In this document: in pieces, positions 17,074 to 25,218 of the stretch
How positions within the stretch are numbered: position 1 is the stretch's first letter
Layout: each line of letters begins with the position of its first letter
Source: Anaerolinea sp.
GTDB taxonomy: Bacteria > Chloroflexota > Anaerolineae > Anaerolineales > Anaerolineaceae
Direction: 5' to 3'
DNA: 60,539 nucleotides
Assembly: GCA_029975965.1 (NCBI GenBank)
Contig: JARKOV010000091.1
Span: 1-60,539, forward strand
Position numbers and translations under genes: made by a program
Notes under the pieces: generated by a model
What the model saw: only the letters and a program-made list of their open reading frames with translations
The model's database searches: none
What the model was told of the DNA's origin: nothing

Positions 17074-18285
17074 TCAGGCCTGTTCTTCGCCGTTTGCGGC
17101 GTATTGGGGCAGGCGACGAGCGATGGGTATGGTTTGGACTGCGGATGGGCGATCGACGATGCGCAGTAAGATCGGGGTGATGAGGGTGGTAGTTAAAGTG
17201 ACGACAATCAACGTTGAGAAGATTGCTCCGGTCAGCAACCCGGCGGATAACCCTGCGCCGGCGATGACCAGAGCTACCTCGCCGCGAGAGACCATTCCAC
17301 AGCCCACCAGGATCGAAACACGCCGGGGTAGGTTGCCCAGGTGCGCGCCCAGCCCGGCCCCGACCAGTTTTGTCAGGATCGCCGCAGCAATCAATGCGAG
17401 GGTCAGGACAGGTGAGCTCAGGAAGCCGTCCAGGCGAGCATGCAGCCCGATGTTGACAAAGAATATGGGAATGAAAAAGCCGTATCCCAGGTTGGCGATG
17501 CCGTGTTGCACCGGGTGCTGGTGGTCGATGTGCCTGCCGACCACCGTGCCGAGGATGTAGGCGCCGGTGATGGTCGCCACGCTGCCCAAGGCTTCGGCGG
17601 ACCAGGCGTAGAGCAGGACCAGGGCGACCAACACCGCCAGCGAGGTTTCATGGTGTCCCAGGCGTTTCTCAGCTTTCAACAACCTGGGCAGCAGCCAGTT
17701 GCCAGCCAGCCAGGCCAGCGGAAGGAAAACCGCCATGCGCCCCAGGGTGAGGAACAGGTTCGAACCGCTTACCAGGCTCATCACGGCAGAGAAGAGGATC
17801 ACCCCTAGCACATCATCGATCAAGGCGGCGCTGATGATGGTGGCACCTTCCGGGCTGCTGAGCTTGCCCATCTCGCGCAACGTCTGCGCCGACACGCTGA
17901 CGCTGGTGGCGGTCAACACGACCCCGAGGAACAGCGCCTGCGGCTCGGTCAGGCCGGCGGCGATTCCCAGCAGGTATCCGGCCGCTACCGGCAAGATCAC
18001 GCCGCCCGCGGCAGCCAGGAAAGAGGCTTTCCCGACCCGACGAATGGCCTGCGCGTCGGTCTCCAGACCTGCCAGGAACATCAACATGATGACGCCGATA
18101 TCGGCCAGGAATTGCATCGTTTCCGAAGGAGCAACCCAATTGAGCAGGGCAGGTCCGACCATCAAGCCCAGGAGTAATTCGCCGAACACAGCCGGCATGC
18201 CCAATCTTCGGCTGATCAGTGCGGCAATCCGCGCTCCAGCCAGAATTCCTGCAAGGGGAAGTAGCATCTCCAGGGTCAGGTTCAT
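17074..18285 (-). CDS. Cation:proton antiporter (CPA2/KefB-NapA type)
   Basis: A membrane antiporter of about 403 residues in the CPA2 family, with about 12 hydrophobic segments. Family features include GELLLGLMVGPALL near the N terminus, the FLAGLETD segment in TM5, and a DDVLGVILFS motif that carries the paired Asp residues of the ion site. No RCK/TrkA-N domain follows, so it is of the short kind. The start at 18285 (MNLTLEML) has a GGAG site; an ATG 5 codons upstream is also possible. It leads the antiporter-amt-small-protein group. It could balance the H+/cation budget during ammonium entry, which is inference. Confidence 0.87.
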   Translation of the reverse strand: MNLTLEMLLPLAGILAGARIAALISRRLGMPAVFGELLLGLMVGPALLNWVAPSETMQFLADIGVIMLMFLAGLETDAQAIRRVGKASFLAAAGGVILPVAAGYLLGIAAGLTEPQALFLGVVLTATSVSVSAQTLREMGKLSSPEGATIISAALIDDVLGVILFSAVMSLVSGSNLFLTLGRMAVFLPLAWLAGNWLLPRLLKAEKRLGHHETSLAVLVALVLLYAWSAEALGSVATITGAYILGTVVGRHIDHQHPVQHGIANLGYGFFIPIFFVNIGLHARLDGFLSSPVLTLALIAAAILTKLVGAGLGAHLGNLPRRVSILVGCGMVSRGEVALVIAGAGLSAGLLTGAIFSTLIVVTLTTTLITPILLRIVDRPSAVQTIPIARRLPQYAANGEEQA

Positions 18286-18428
18286 AAAGGTTGTCTCCAC
18301 TCACCAGTAAACCGCTTCGTCGCCGTTTGTTCCGGTGTTTCCATGAATAGAGGACATTGTATAGACCGGTGCGGGCTGAATCTAGTACCCAGGAGGATCA
18401 TTTTTAAGGGTATGATGGGGGCAGTCGG

Positions 18429-18458
18429 TTGACATCCATGCGCTGATTTCCCTATAAT
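18429..18458 (+). promoter_or_regulatory. Consensus sigma-70 promoter of glnE
   Basis: TTGACA (18429-18434), an 18-nt spacer and TATAAT (18453-18458) make this the best consensus promoter in the window. The predicted start of transcription is near 18465. Confidence 0.85.
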
Positions 18459-18463
18459 GGCGC

Positions 18464-18490
18464 AGAAGGAGTACCCAAATGGGGTAATCG
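18464..18490 (+). promoter_or_regulatory. glnE leader: two-codon upstream ORF and operator-like palindrome
   Basis: An AGAAGGAG site (18464-18471) is spaced 7 nt from an ATG at 18479 that encodes only Met-Gly-stop (ATGGGGTAA). Three nt after that stop comes the glnE ATG. The near-palindrome ACCCAAATGGGGT (18473-18485) overlaps the same bases and matches the palindrome upstream of glnA. Confidence 0.5.
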
Positions 18491-21400
18491 ATGAGCCAGG
18501 TTGAGCGGACCGGAAACCATGTGGAACAAACGGACATGAGGCTGAGCGATCGTGAGGCCCAGCTCTTGCTCGCTCCGATTCCCTTTTCCGATTGGCGAGC
18601 CGTTCAAATGGCACTCAACCGGATGATGACCAGCGCGGAGCGAACGAATGCGTTCCGGCAATTTCTGCCTCACCTGTTATTGGCCCTTTCGACCGCCGCC
18701 GATCCAGACCGGGTGATCGCCAGCTTCGAGCGATTCGTTGGCCGCTTCACCGACCCGCTGCCTGTGTTGAGGGTCCTGGCCGGCAACCCGCGCGCGGTCG
18801 AAATTCTGGTCGTGCTCTTCTCGGGTAGCCGCTTCCTGACGGATATCTTGTTACGCAATCCCGAATCTTTCGAGCGATTGGCGGCATACCGCCGGCTTGC
18901 GAGACCAAAAAGCGCTGAGCAATTATTCAGCGAGGCGGAAATATCCATCGCTGGAATCGATGGGCTATCTGAAAGGCTGGATGCGCTCAGGCGCTTCCAG
19001 AGTTGGGAATTACTGCGCATTGGGACTTGCGATCTTCTTGACCTGTATGACCTGCCGGCAGTGACCCGGCAGCTTTCCAACCTGGCGGATGCTCTGGTTC
19101 GTAGCTGCCTGAAGCTGGCGGCTGCGGAGGTGGGCTGCCGGCCTACCGATCTCACCGTGCTGGCCATGGGGAAGCTGGGCGGACGCGAGCTGAATTACAG
19201 CTCAGACATCGATCTACTTTTCATCTCAGATGCTGAGGTGGAGATCGCGCAGCGCATGGGCGAAAAACTGATCGATGCCCTGGCACGCGTCACCGCCGAG
19301 GGATTTCTCTACCGGGTCGATATGCGCTTGCGACCGTGGGGTCGGGTGGGTCCATTGGTCTCCACGCCCAAGGGGTTCATGGCTTACCTGGCGCAAAATG
19401 CTCGACTGTGGGAAAAACAAGCCCTGCTCAAAATTCGGGTGATCGCAGGGGATGTGGAGGCTGGTAAATTATTCATCGAACGGCTCCAGCCTTTGATATT
19501 TGGCAGCCCATACGCGGAATTGCAGAGCGCTGTCTTTGCGATGAAACAACGCACCGAGGCCCAGCTCCGCACCAATGGAACCATCTGGGGGGAGGTTAAA
19601 TTGGGTGAAGGCTCGATCCGGGATATTGAATTCACCGCTCAGTTCTTGCAACTGGCTCACGGTCAGGCTCATCCCGAAATCTTGAGCGGCAACACCCTGG
19701 ATGCCCTGGTGCGGCTGGCGGCGGCCGAATTGATCCGGGTCGAGGAGCATCGCATTCTCACCGAGGGCTATGTGTTCCTGCGCACCATCGAGCATTACCT
19801 GCAAATGCTGGATTATCGCCAGACTCACAGCCTGCCGACCGACCCGGTGGCCCTGACCGGATTGGCGCGCAGGTTGGGCTTCACGGATCGACACCCCGAC
19901 GACAGGCTCATCGAGCGCTATGCTCAACATATTTCGGCCATCCGGGCGATCTACCTTCGCTATGTAGGAGGAGTGGAAATGAATTCCCTTCCCGACCAAC
20001 CCGTGCCATCCGGTGCCTCAGAGGTCGATGCGGGTCAAGTGGGGCATCACGTCAACCGCATGACCCCCTCGTACGCGCAGGTCTACACACCGGAGGAGAT
20101 CGCAGTTCACGCCGGCCTGGCCGGACGCTTAAGCGACGAAAGCCCGGTCATCGTCGATGCCAGGCCCTTGGGTGGCGGCACCTGGCGGGTGACGGTCGTG
20201 GCGTATGATTTCCCGGGTGAGCTTTCGGTCATCTCCGGCTTGATGGTCGTTTATGGCCTGAATATCCAACAGGGTGAGGTGTTCACTTATGAGCCGCTGC
20301 CCGAAGCGAAAGGTAAGCTTTCGCAGCGAGACGCGCGCCAAAAAATCGTCGACGCCTTCACGGTTCAACCGGTAGAGGGTTTGCAGATAGACGAGGAGAC
20401 ATGGACGCGATACGCGGCCGACCTGGTGGAATATCACCGCATGGTAAAAGCCGGACAGCGAACCGAGATGCTGGGCGATCTGACCCGGCGCGTGGCAACC
20501 GCACTGCATGTTCGCGATGCCCATGCCGACCCGACATCCGTCCCAATGCTGTACCCGGTTGAGATCGAGATCGACAACCAATCCAGCGACCAGCACACCG
20601 TGTTGCGCATCGATGCGCCGGATACGGTTGGGTTTTTATACGAATTTACCAACGCTCTGGCGATCACGGGTGTGTACATCAACCGCATGATCATCGCGAC
20701 GATTGGCAACCGGGTGGAGGATGTGCTTTACGTGGCCGACTCGCACGGTCGGAAGATCGCCAGCATCGAAAAACAGCGCGAGCTGCGCGCCGCCACCGTC
20801 TTGATCAAGCATTTCACTCATCTGTTGCCGTTTTCACCCAACCCGGAATCAGCCCTGGTTCACTTCCGTGATTTCATCGACCAGTTGTTTCGACGTGACA
20901 ATTGGCCCGGGGAGTTGGTGTCGGTGCAGCGCCCCGAGGTGTTGGGCGCTCTGGCGCGCGTGTTGGGGGTGAGCGATTTCTTGTGGGACGATTTTCTACG
21001 CATGCAATACGCCAATCTCTTTCCGGTGGTGACCGACATGGATGCGCTGGATACCGCCAAGTCGCGCGAGCAGCTCCAGGCTGAGCTGGCGGTTGCGCTG
21101 GGGGAAGTTCACGCCGGACCGCAGACCCCCAGCGAAAATGCCCCGTGGATCGAGCTGCTCACCGCGTGGCGCGATCGCGAGATGTTCCGCATCGACATGC
21201 GCCATATCCTGGGGCACACGCGGGAGTTTTGGGACTTCGCCGCCGAGTTGACCGACCTGGCCGAAGTGGTGGCGAACGTCTCGTTTCACCTCTGCCACGA
21301 AGACCTGCGCTTGATTTACGGCACTCCGCGCCGGTCGGATGGAGAGATGTGCGAGATGGCGGTCGTGGCGTTAGGCAAATTTGGCGGGCGGGAGATGGGG

Positions 21401-22198
21401 TTTGCCTCGGATGTCGAGTTGATGTTCATCTACGAAGAAAACGGCGAGACCGACGGACCGAAAAAGATCTCTACCGCAGAGTTTTACGAGTACCTGGTGG
21501 TGGCGTATGTTTCCGCCATGCGCGCCCGGCGGGAGGGTATCTTCGAAGTCGATCTGCAGCTTCGCCCTTATGGAAAAGCGGGGAGCCTGGCTGTCTCCAT
21601 GGATTCGTTCAGGCGTTACTTCGGACCAAACGGCCCTGCCTGGGCTTACGAGCGGCAGGCGCTGGTCAAGCTGCGCGCCGTGGCAGGCAATGAGGGCCTG
21701 GGCCGACTGATTGAGCAGATGCGCGATGAGTTCGTGTACACCGGCGACGAATATGATGTGACTTCGATGCGCGCTATGCGCGAGCGTCAACTCCGCCACC
21801 TGGTTCACGGCGGTCTGTTCAATTTGAAATACAGCCTGGGCGGACTCGTCGATGTGGAGTACCTGGTACAGGGGCTGCAGATCGCGCACGGCTACCGGCT
21901 GCCGGAAGTGCGCAAGGTGAACACGCGGGAAGCCATGGCGAGCCTGGCAGCCGCCGGCGTGCTTTCCGAGGACGATTACACCCGCCTGCGGAAAGCCCAC
22001 ACCTTTTTGCGCTGGGTCATTGATTCGCTGCGCATGGTACGCGGGAATGCGCGCGATGTGACCGTGCCTTCAGAGGGGAGCGAGGAATTCACTTTCCTGG
22101 CACAGCGCCTGCATTATACCGACCCGGCGATGCTGGCCCACGAGCTGGCCCGTTATACCGAGGACGTGCGGGAGATAAATTCCAGGCTGTTAGGTTGA
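18491..22198 (+). CDS. glnE: Glutamine synthetase adenylyltransferase/deadenylylase with internal ACT domains
   Basis: A 1235-residue GlnE that would attach AMP to, and remove it from, glutamine synthetase. The N-terminal nucleotidyltransferase half has AMGKLGGRELNYSSDIDLLF (about 222-241) and RVDMRLRPWGRVGP. The C-terminal half has ALGKFGGREMGFASDVELMF (about 958-977) and EVDLQLRPYGKAGS. Between them are two ACT-like segments (about 553-605, VTVVAYDFPGELSVISG; about 700-755, LRIDAPDTVGFLYEF), as in the C terminus of GlnD. This makes the protein about 290 residues longer than E. coli GlnE (946). The C-terminal metal site is DxE rather than DxD, which the fold tolerates. It diverges from the antiporter-amt-glnA side. 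Confidence 0.93.
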   Translation: MSQVERTGNHVEQTDMRLSDREAQLLLAPIPFSDWRAVQMALNRMMTSAERTNAFRQFLPHLLLALSTAADPDRVIASFERFVGRFTDPLPVLRVLAGNPRAVEILVVLFSGSRFLTDILLRNPESFERLAAYRRLARPKSAEQLFSEAEISIAGIDGLSERLDALRRFQSWELLRIGTCDLLDLYDLPAVTRQLSNLADALVRSCLKLAAAEVGCRPTDLTVLAMGKLGGRELNYSSDIDLLFISDAEVEIAQRMGEKLIDALARVTAEGFLYRVDMRLRPWGRVGPLVSTPKGFMAYLAQNARLWEKQALLKIRVIAGDVEAGKLFIERLQPLIFGSPYAELQSAVFAMKQRTEAQLRTNGTIWGEVKLGEGSIRDIEFTAQFLQLAHGQAHPEILSGNTLDALVRLAAAELIRVEEHRILTEGYVFLRTIEHYLQMLDYRQTHSLPTDPVALTGLARRLGFTDRHPDDRLIERYAQHISAIRAIYLRYVGGVEMNSLPDQPVPSGASEVDAGQVGHHVNRMTPSYAQVYTPEEIAVHAGLAGRLSDESPVIVDARPLGGGTWRVTVVAYDFPGELSVISGLMVVYGLNIQQGEVFTYEPLPEAKGKLSQRDARQKIVDAFTVQPVEGLQIDEETWTRYAADLVEYHRMVKAGQRTEMLGDLTRRVATALHVRDAHADPTSVPMLYPVEIEIDNQSSDQHTVLRIDAPDTVGFLYEFTNALAITGVYINRMIIATIGNRVEDVLYVADSHGRKIASIEKQRELRAATVLIKHFTHLLPFSPNPESALVHFRDFIDQLFRRDNWPGELVSVQRPEVLGALARVLGVSDFLWDDFLRMQYANLFPVVTDMDALDTAKSREQLQAELAVALGEVHAGPQTPSENAPWIELLTAWRDREMFRIDMRHILGHTREFWDFAAELTDLAEVVANVSFHLCHEDLRLIYGTPRRSDGEMCEMAVVALGKFGGREMGFASDVELMFIYEENGETDGPKKISTAEFYEYLVVAYVSAMRARREGIFEVDLQLRPYGKAGSLAVSMDSFRRYFGPNGPAWAYERQALVKLRAVAGNEGLGRLIEQMRDEFVYTGDEYDVTSMRAMRERQLRHLVHGGLFNLKYSLGGLVDVEYLVQGLQIAHGYRLPEVRKVNTREAMASLAAAGVLSEDDYTRLRKAHTFLRWVIDSLRMVRGNARDVTVPSEGSEEFTFLAQRLHYTDPAMLAHELARYTEDVREINSRLLG

Positions 22199-22393
22199 CA
22201 TTCCACCCGAGATCACACTGACCAGGCGGACGGAATCTCCCTCGTTCAGCATCTCGTGTTCGTCCACCAGGATTCCGTCGCGGATCACCAGGTAGCGCTC
22301 CGGCGGCAGGTCGAGCCGGCGTAGTGCATCGCCCACGGAGACCGGCGCCTCAAGCTCCCATCTTTCCTTGCGCAGCACAATTGACACCGGCAT
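22190..22393 (-). CDS. ThiS/MoaD-like sulfur carrier with tail after Gly-Gly
   Basis: A 67-residue beta-grasp protein like ThiS or MoaD, which carry sulfur as a C-terminal thiocarboxylate for thiamine, molybdopterin or related synthesis. The C terminus reads VSVISGGMST, so three residues follow the Gly-Gly that is normally terminal. Activation would need removal of the tail, as known for some JAMM-processed carriers. The start is 1 nt after the stop of the upstream lipoprotein gene, so they are coupled. The 3' end overlaps the convergent glnE end by 9 nt. Which pathway it serves cannot be told here; no ThiF/MoeB-like gene is nearby. Confidence 0.78.
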   Translation of the reverse strand: MPVSIVLRKERWELEAPVSVGDALRRLDLPPERYLVIRDGILVDEHEMLNEGDSVRLVSVISGGMST

Positions 22394-22394
22394 A

Positions 22395-23156
22395 TCAGGG
22401 CAGGCTTTCTTGCACGCACAGCAGCCAGTCTCGCGCCGCGCCTTGCGGTTCGCTGCCGCTTAAGGCCAGGATGGGCTGTGTCCATTGAGTTGGGGCGCCT
22501 TCGACAGGAATGGGTTTCACGCTGCTGTCGAGCCAGCGGCTGGGCAAAAAGCCCAGCCCACCGGGGTCGCGGGCGATCGCCTGGCGCATCTCGAGCGGAC
22601 CGGGCACCAGGTTGACTTCACGGTCGAGAGCCTGCCCGGGCTGGAAAACTCCGCCAGCAAAAATGTGCAGGATGTCGCTGGAGTCGGGATACGCGTAGGC
22701 GTTCAAGGGGGAGGGAAGTTGTCCCAGGTAATCCCAGTCCCAGGCCGGCAGGTGCCCCAGATAGGTGGTTTGCAAGGCCTGCAGGCTGATCGAAGCGATC
22801 GGGTTGAGCGGGTTGACCACCAGGCTCAATTCGTCCTGGGCCAGCCTGACTGCGTAGGCAGGATTGGCCTGGGGCTCTCCCCAGATGAGGGTCAGGTCGG
22901 CCTGTTCCGGTTGAAAGGAGGTGCCGGCAGCCTGCTGCAACGCAAGGCCGACACCTGCGGGTACACAGGAGGAATACACGTCGGAATAATTCGACAGGCT
23001 GGGGCTGACCTGGACACGCAGCCATTGCGTTGCTGCGGGAGTCGGGGGCGTTTCAACTTGGGGTGCGCAGGCTGAAACCAATGCCAAAATCAATCCGATC
23101 CAGATCGTTAAGCGACCGGTCGAGGTGGGTGCAGCACGAAACCTTGGGGAGCGCAT
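22395..23156 (-). CDS. Periplasmic-binding-like lipoprotein
   Basis: A 253-residue lipoprotein. A signal peptide ends in a lipobox (LVSAC at about residues 26-30), followed by a Pro/Thr linker and a two-domain fold with features of PstS/TupA-like anion-binding proteins, for example DLTLIWGEPQANPAYAVRLAQ and ELSLVVNPLNP. A phosphate, tungstate or molybdate ligand is plausible but not shown. No ABC permease or ATPase genes adjoin it, so it may be a sensor rather than a transporter part. A minus-strand TATCAT box (23163-23168) is 6 nt before the ATG, which suggests a leaderless mRNA. It is co-transcribed with the sulfur-carrier-like gene. Confidence 0.72.
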   Translation of the reverse strand: MRSPRFRAAPTSTGRLTIWIGLILALVSACAPQVETPPTPAATQWLRVQVSPSLSNYSDVYSSCVPAGVGLALQQAAGTSFQPEQADLTLIWGEPQANPAYAVRLAQDELSLVVNPLNPIASISLQALQTTYLGHLPAWDWDYLGQLPSPLNAYAYPDSSDILHIFAGGVFQPGQALDREVNLVPGPLEMRQAIARDPGGLGFLPSRWLDSSVKPIPVEGAPTQWTQPILALSGSEPQGAARDWLLCVQESLP

Positions 23157-23203
23157 GCCGCAATGATAACCGATTACCAGCGCCGTAACCGGATCTCCGC
23201 GCT

Positions 23204-24025
23204 TTAACGCAACAGGCTGACCAGAATGGTGATGATGGCAAGCACAACGCAGTAAATGGCGAAGCTGGACAACGAGCGTTTTTGAAGGAAATTCAACAAC
23301 CAGGCGATCGACAGGTATCCCACCACTGCTGCGGCGATGAACCCAACAGCAATCATCGTGAAAGCGCCCGGCGCCTGGGGCTGGCTCAAGGCGTCGATCG
23401 TTTCAAACGCGCCTGCTGCCAGCATGACCGGCAGCGACATGAGGAATGAGAAGCGCGCCGCTGATGGGCGGTCGAGCTGGCGCAACATGCCGCCGGTGAT
23501 GGTTGCTCCAGAACGGGAAATCCCTGGGAAAACCGACAGAGCCTGGGCAAAGCCCATCGCCAGAGCATCCAACCAGGTGAGGGTTGACAACCCTCTCTTT
23601 TGCTTGCCAAACCGCTCGGCGAGTAACAAGAGCGCGGCTGTAATGAACAGCATCGCCGCGGTGGCGACGGGCGAATTGAACAACACCTCAAGCTGCGATT
23701 TAAAGAGCAGACCGAAAATTCCGGCGGGAATGGTCGCCAGGATCAGGTACCAGCCGAGCCGGGCGTGGAACTCTGCGAACGGCTGGCGGGTGACCAGCCC
23801 GCGCACGAACCCCTTGAGGATCTCCCAAAGGTCCTTTCTGAAGAAGGCGATCACCGCCACCAGGGTGCCATTCTGGATGAGCACGTCAAAGGTGAAGGTC
23901 AGGGCGGGATCGATCTGCCATCCGAGCAGGTAAGGCGCGATGACCAGGTGGGCCGAGCTTGAGATTGGGAGAAATTCGGTCAAGCCCTGGATGATGCCGA
24001 GGATGATTGCCTGGAGAAGGTTCAT
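23204..24025 (-). CDS. uppP: Undecaprenyl-diphosphatase UppP/BacA
   Basis: A 273-residue polytopic membrane phosphatase that recycles undecaprenyl pyrophosphate during wall synthesis. Both signature regions are present: QGLTEFLPISSSAH close to the N terminus (Glu-rich motif plus active-site His) and PGISRSGATI (the PGxSRSxxT motif). The length is normal for the family. The ATG at 24025 overlaps the tgt stop by 4 nt (ATGA), so translation is coupled. A much longer upstream extension of this frame runs through tgt and was rejected. The substrate-binding lipoprotein gene follows after 47 nt. Confidence 0.95.
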   Translation of the reverse strand: MNLLQAIILGIIQGLTEFLPISSSAHLVIAPYLLGWQIDPALTFTFDVLIQNGTLVAVIAFFRKDLWEILKGFVRGLVTRQPFAEFHARLGWYLILATIPAGIFGLLFKSQLEVLFNSPVATAAMLFITAALLLLAERFGKQKRGLSTLTWLDALAMGFAQALSVFPGISRSGATITGGMLRQLDRPSAARFSFLMSLPVMLAAGAFETIDALSQPQAPGAFTMIAVGFIAAAVVGYLSIAWLLNFLQKRSLSSFAIYCVVLAIITILVSLLR

Positions 24026-25155
24026 GATGCTTCCTTTGGTCGGACTTGTGCTTTGGGCTGGTAGGCTGCAAGAAACCTGCCCGCGAAATCTGCGTAGCGT
24101 CGCTCCAGGATCGCCTGGCGCGCCTGGCGCACGATCTCGAGCAAGGTGTGGATGTTGTGGATCGAGATGAGGGTAGATGCCAGCATTTCTTTGGCGGCGA
24201 TGAGATGCCTGAGGTAGGCCCGCGAGAAATTCTGGCAGGTGTAACAGGCACAGGCAGCGTCGATGGGTTGCGGATCGCGCGCGAAGGCAGCGTTGAGCAG
24301 GTTGAGACGACCGGTGAGAGTCATGGCGGCTGAGTGGCGCGCCAGGCGGGTGGGCAAAACGCAATCAAACAGATCTACCCCGCGAGCGATGGCCTGGACC
24401 AAATCCTCGGGCGAGCCGACACCCATCAGGTAACGAGGCTTGCCGGGCGGCAGCACATCGTTGACCACTTCGAGCATGGCGTGCATTTCTTCTTTCGATT
24501 CACCCACCGACAACCCGCCGATGGCATGCCCGGGGAAATCCAATGAGCAAATGAACTCTGCCGAACGCCGGCGCAGATCGGCAAAAACTCCCCCCTGCAC
24601 GATGCCAAACAGTGCCTGGTCGGGGCGGGTTTTGGCTTTCTGGCACCGTTCGGCCCAGGCGTGGGTGCGGGTGACTGCCCGCTCGTTGTAAGCGCGGTCG
24701 TAGGGTGGGGCGCATTCATCGAAGGCCATGATAATATCCGCGCCGAGCTGTTCCTGCACCTGGATGGAGATCTCGGGCGTGAACCGGTGGGTTGAGCCGT
24801 CGATGTGGCTCTTGAAGGTGACCCCGCCTTCGTCGATCTTGCGCATTTCCGAAAGGGAGAAGACCTGGAAGCCGCCCGAATCGGTCAGGATGGGATTGGG
24901 CCATTGCATGAAGGCATGCAGGCCGCCCATCTCTGCCACCAGGTCGGCGCCAGGGCGGAGGTACAGGTGGTAGGTGTTGGCGAGGACGAGTGAAGCCCCG
25001 ATCTCGGAAAGCTGCGCAGGGGTCAGGGCTTTGACGGTGGCCTGGGTGCCGACCGGGGCAAAAATGGGGGTGACCAGGTCGCCATGCGGGGTGTGAAAGA
25101 CCCCGGCGCGGGCGTCGCCATCGGTTGCGGTCAGGTCGAAGGTGAAGTCGGGCAT
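24022..25155 (-). CDS. tgt: tRNA-guanine transglycosylase
   Basis: A 377-residue Tgt that swaps guanine at position 34 of tRNAs with GUN anticodons for the queuosine precursor preQ1. Visible are the catalytic region LTDSGGFQVFSL, the second Asp region ECAPP, GGLSVGE (substrate loop), and the zinc-binding CACYTC with a later His. A TATAAT box on the minus strand (25165-25170) lies 9 nt before the ATG, so the mRNA probably has no leader. The divergent alr promoter shares the 63-nt gap. tgt and uppP are coupled by an ATGA overlap. No queA or queuosine synthesis genes are in the window. Confidence 0.95.
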   Translation of the reverse strand: MPDFTFDLTATDGDARAGVFHTPHGDLVTPIFAPVGTQATVKALTPAQLSEIGASLVLANTYHLYLRPGADLVAEMGGLHAFMQWPNPILTDSGGFQVFSLSEMRKIDEGGVTFKSHIDGSTHRFTPEISIQVQEQLGADIIMAFDECAPPYDRAYNERAVTRTHAWAERCQKAKTRPDQALFGIVQGGVFADLRRRSAEFICSLDFPGHAIGGLSVGESKEEMHAMLEVVNDVLPPGKPRYLMGVGSPEDLVQAIARGVDLFDCVLPTRLARHSAAMTLTGRLNLLNAAFARDPQPIDAACACYTCQNFSRAYLRHLIAAKEMLASTLISIHNIHTLLEIVRQARQAILERRYADFAGRFLAAYQPKAQVRPKEAS

Positions 25156-25164
25156 GGCGGGGGA

Positions 25165-25211
25165 ATTATACTGTGTTTTGCCGGGCGGGCGGGTCTAATT
25201 GCAAGTATAAT
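25165..25211. promoter_or_regulatory. Divergent -10 boxes for tgt and alr
   Basis: TATAAT on the minus strand (25165-25170) ends 9 nt from the tgt ATG. TATAAT on the plus strand (25206-25211) ends 7 nt from the alr ATG. Both predict leaderless or near-leaderless transcripts; no -35 consensus is evident. Confidence 0.65.
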
Positions 25212-25218
25212 TTCGCCC

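Noticed and set aside
22190..22198. Overlap of the sulfur-carrier gene with glnE as a sign of a frameshift
   Set aside because: Both frames end normally and tail-to-tail overlaps of about 10 nt also occur at the NIF3-like/glycosyltransferase junction, so it reflects genome compactness.
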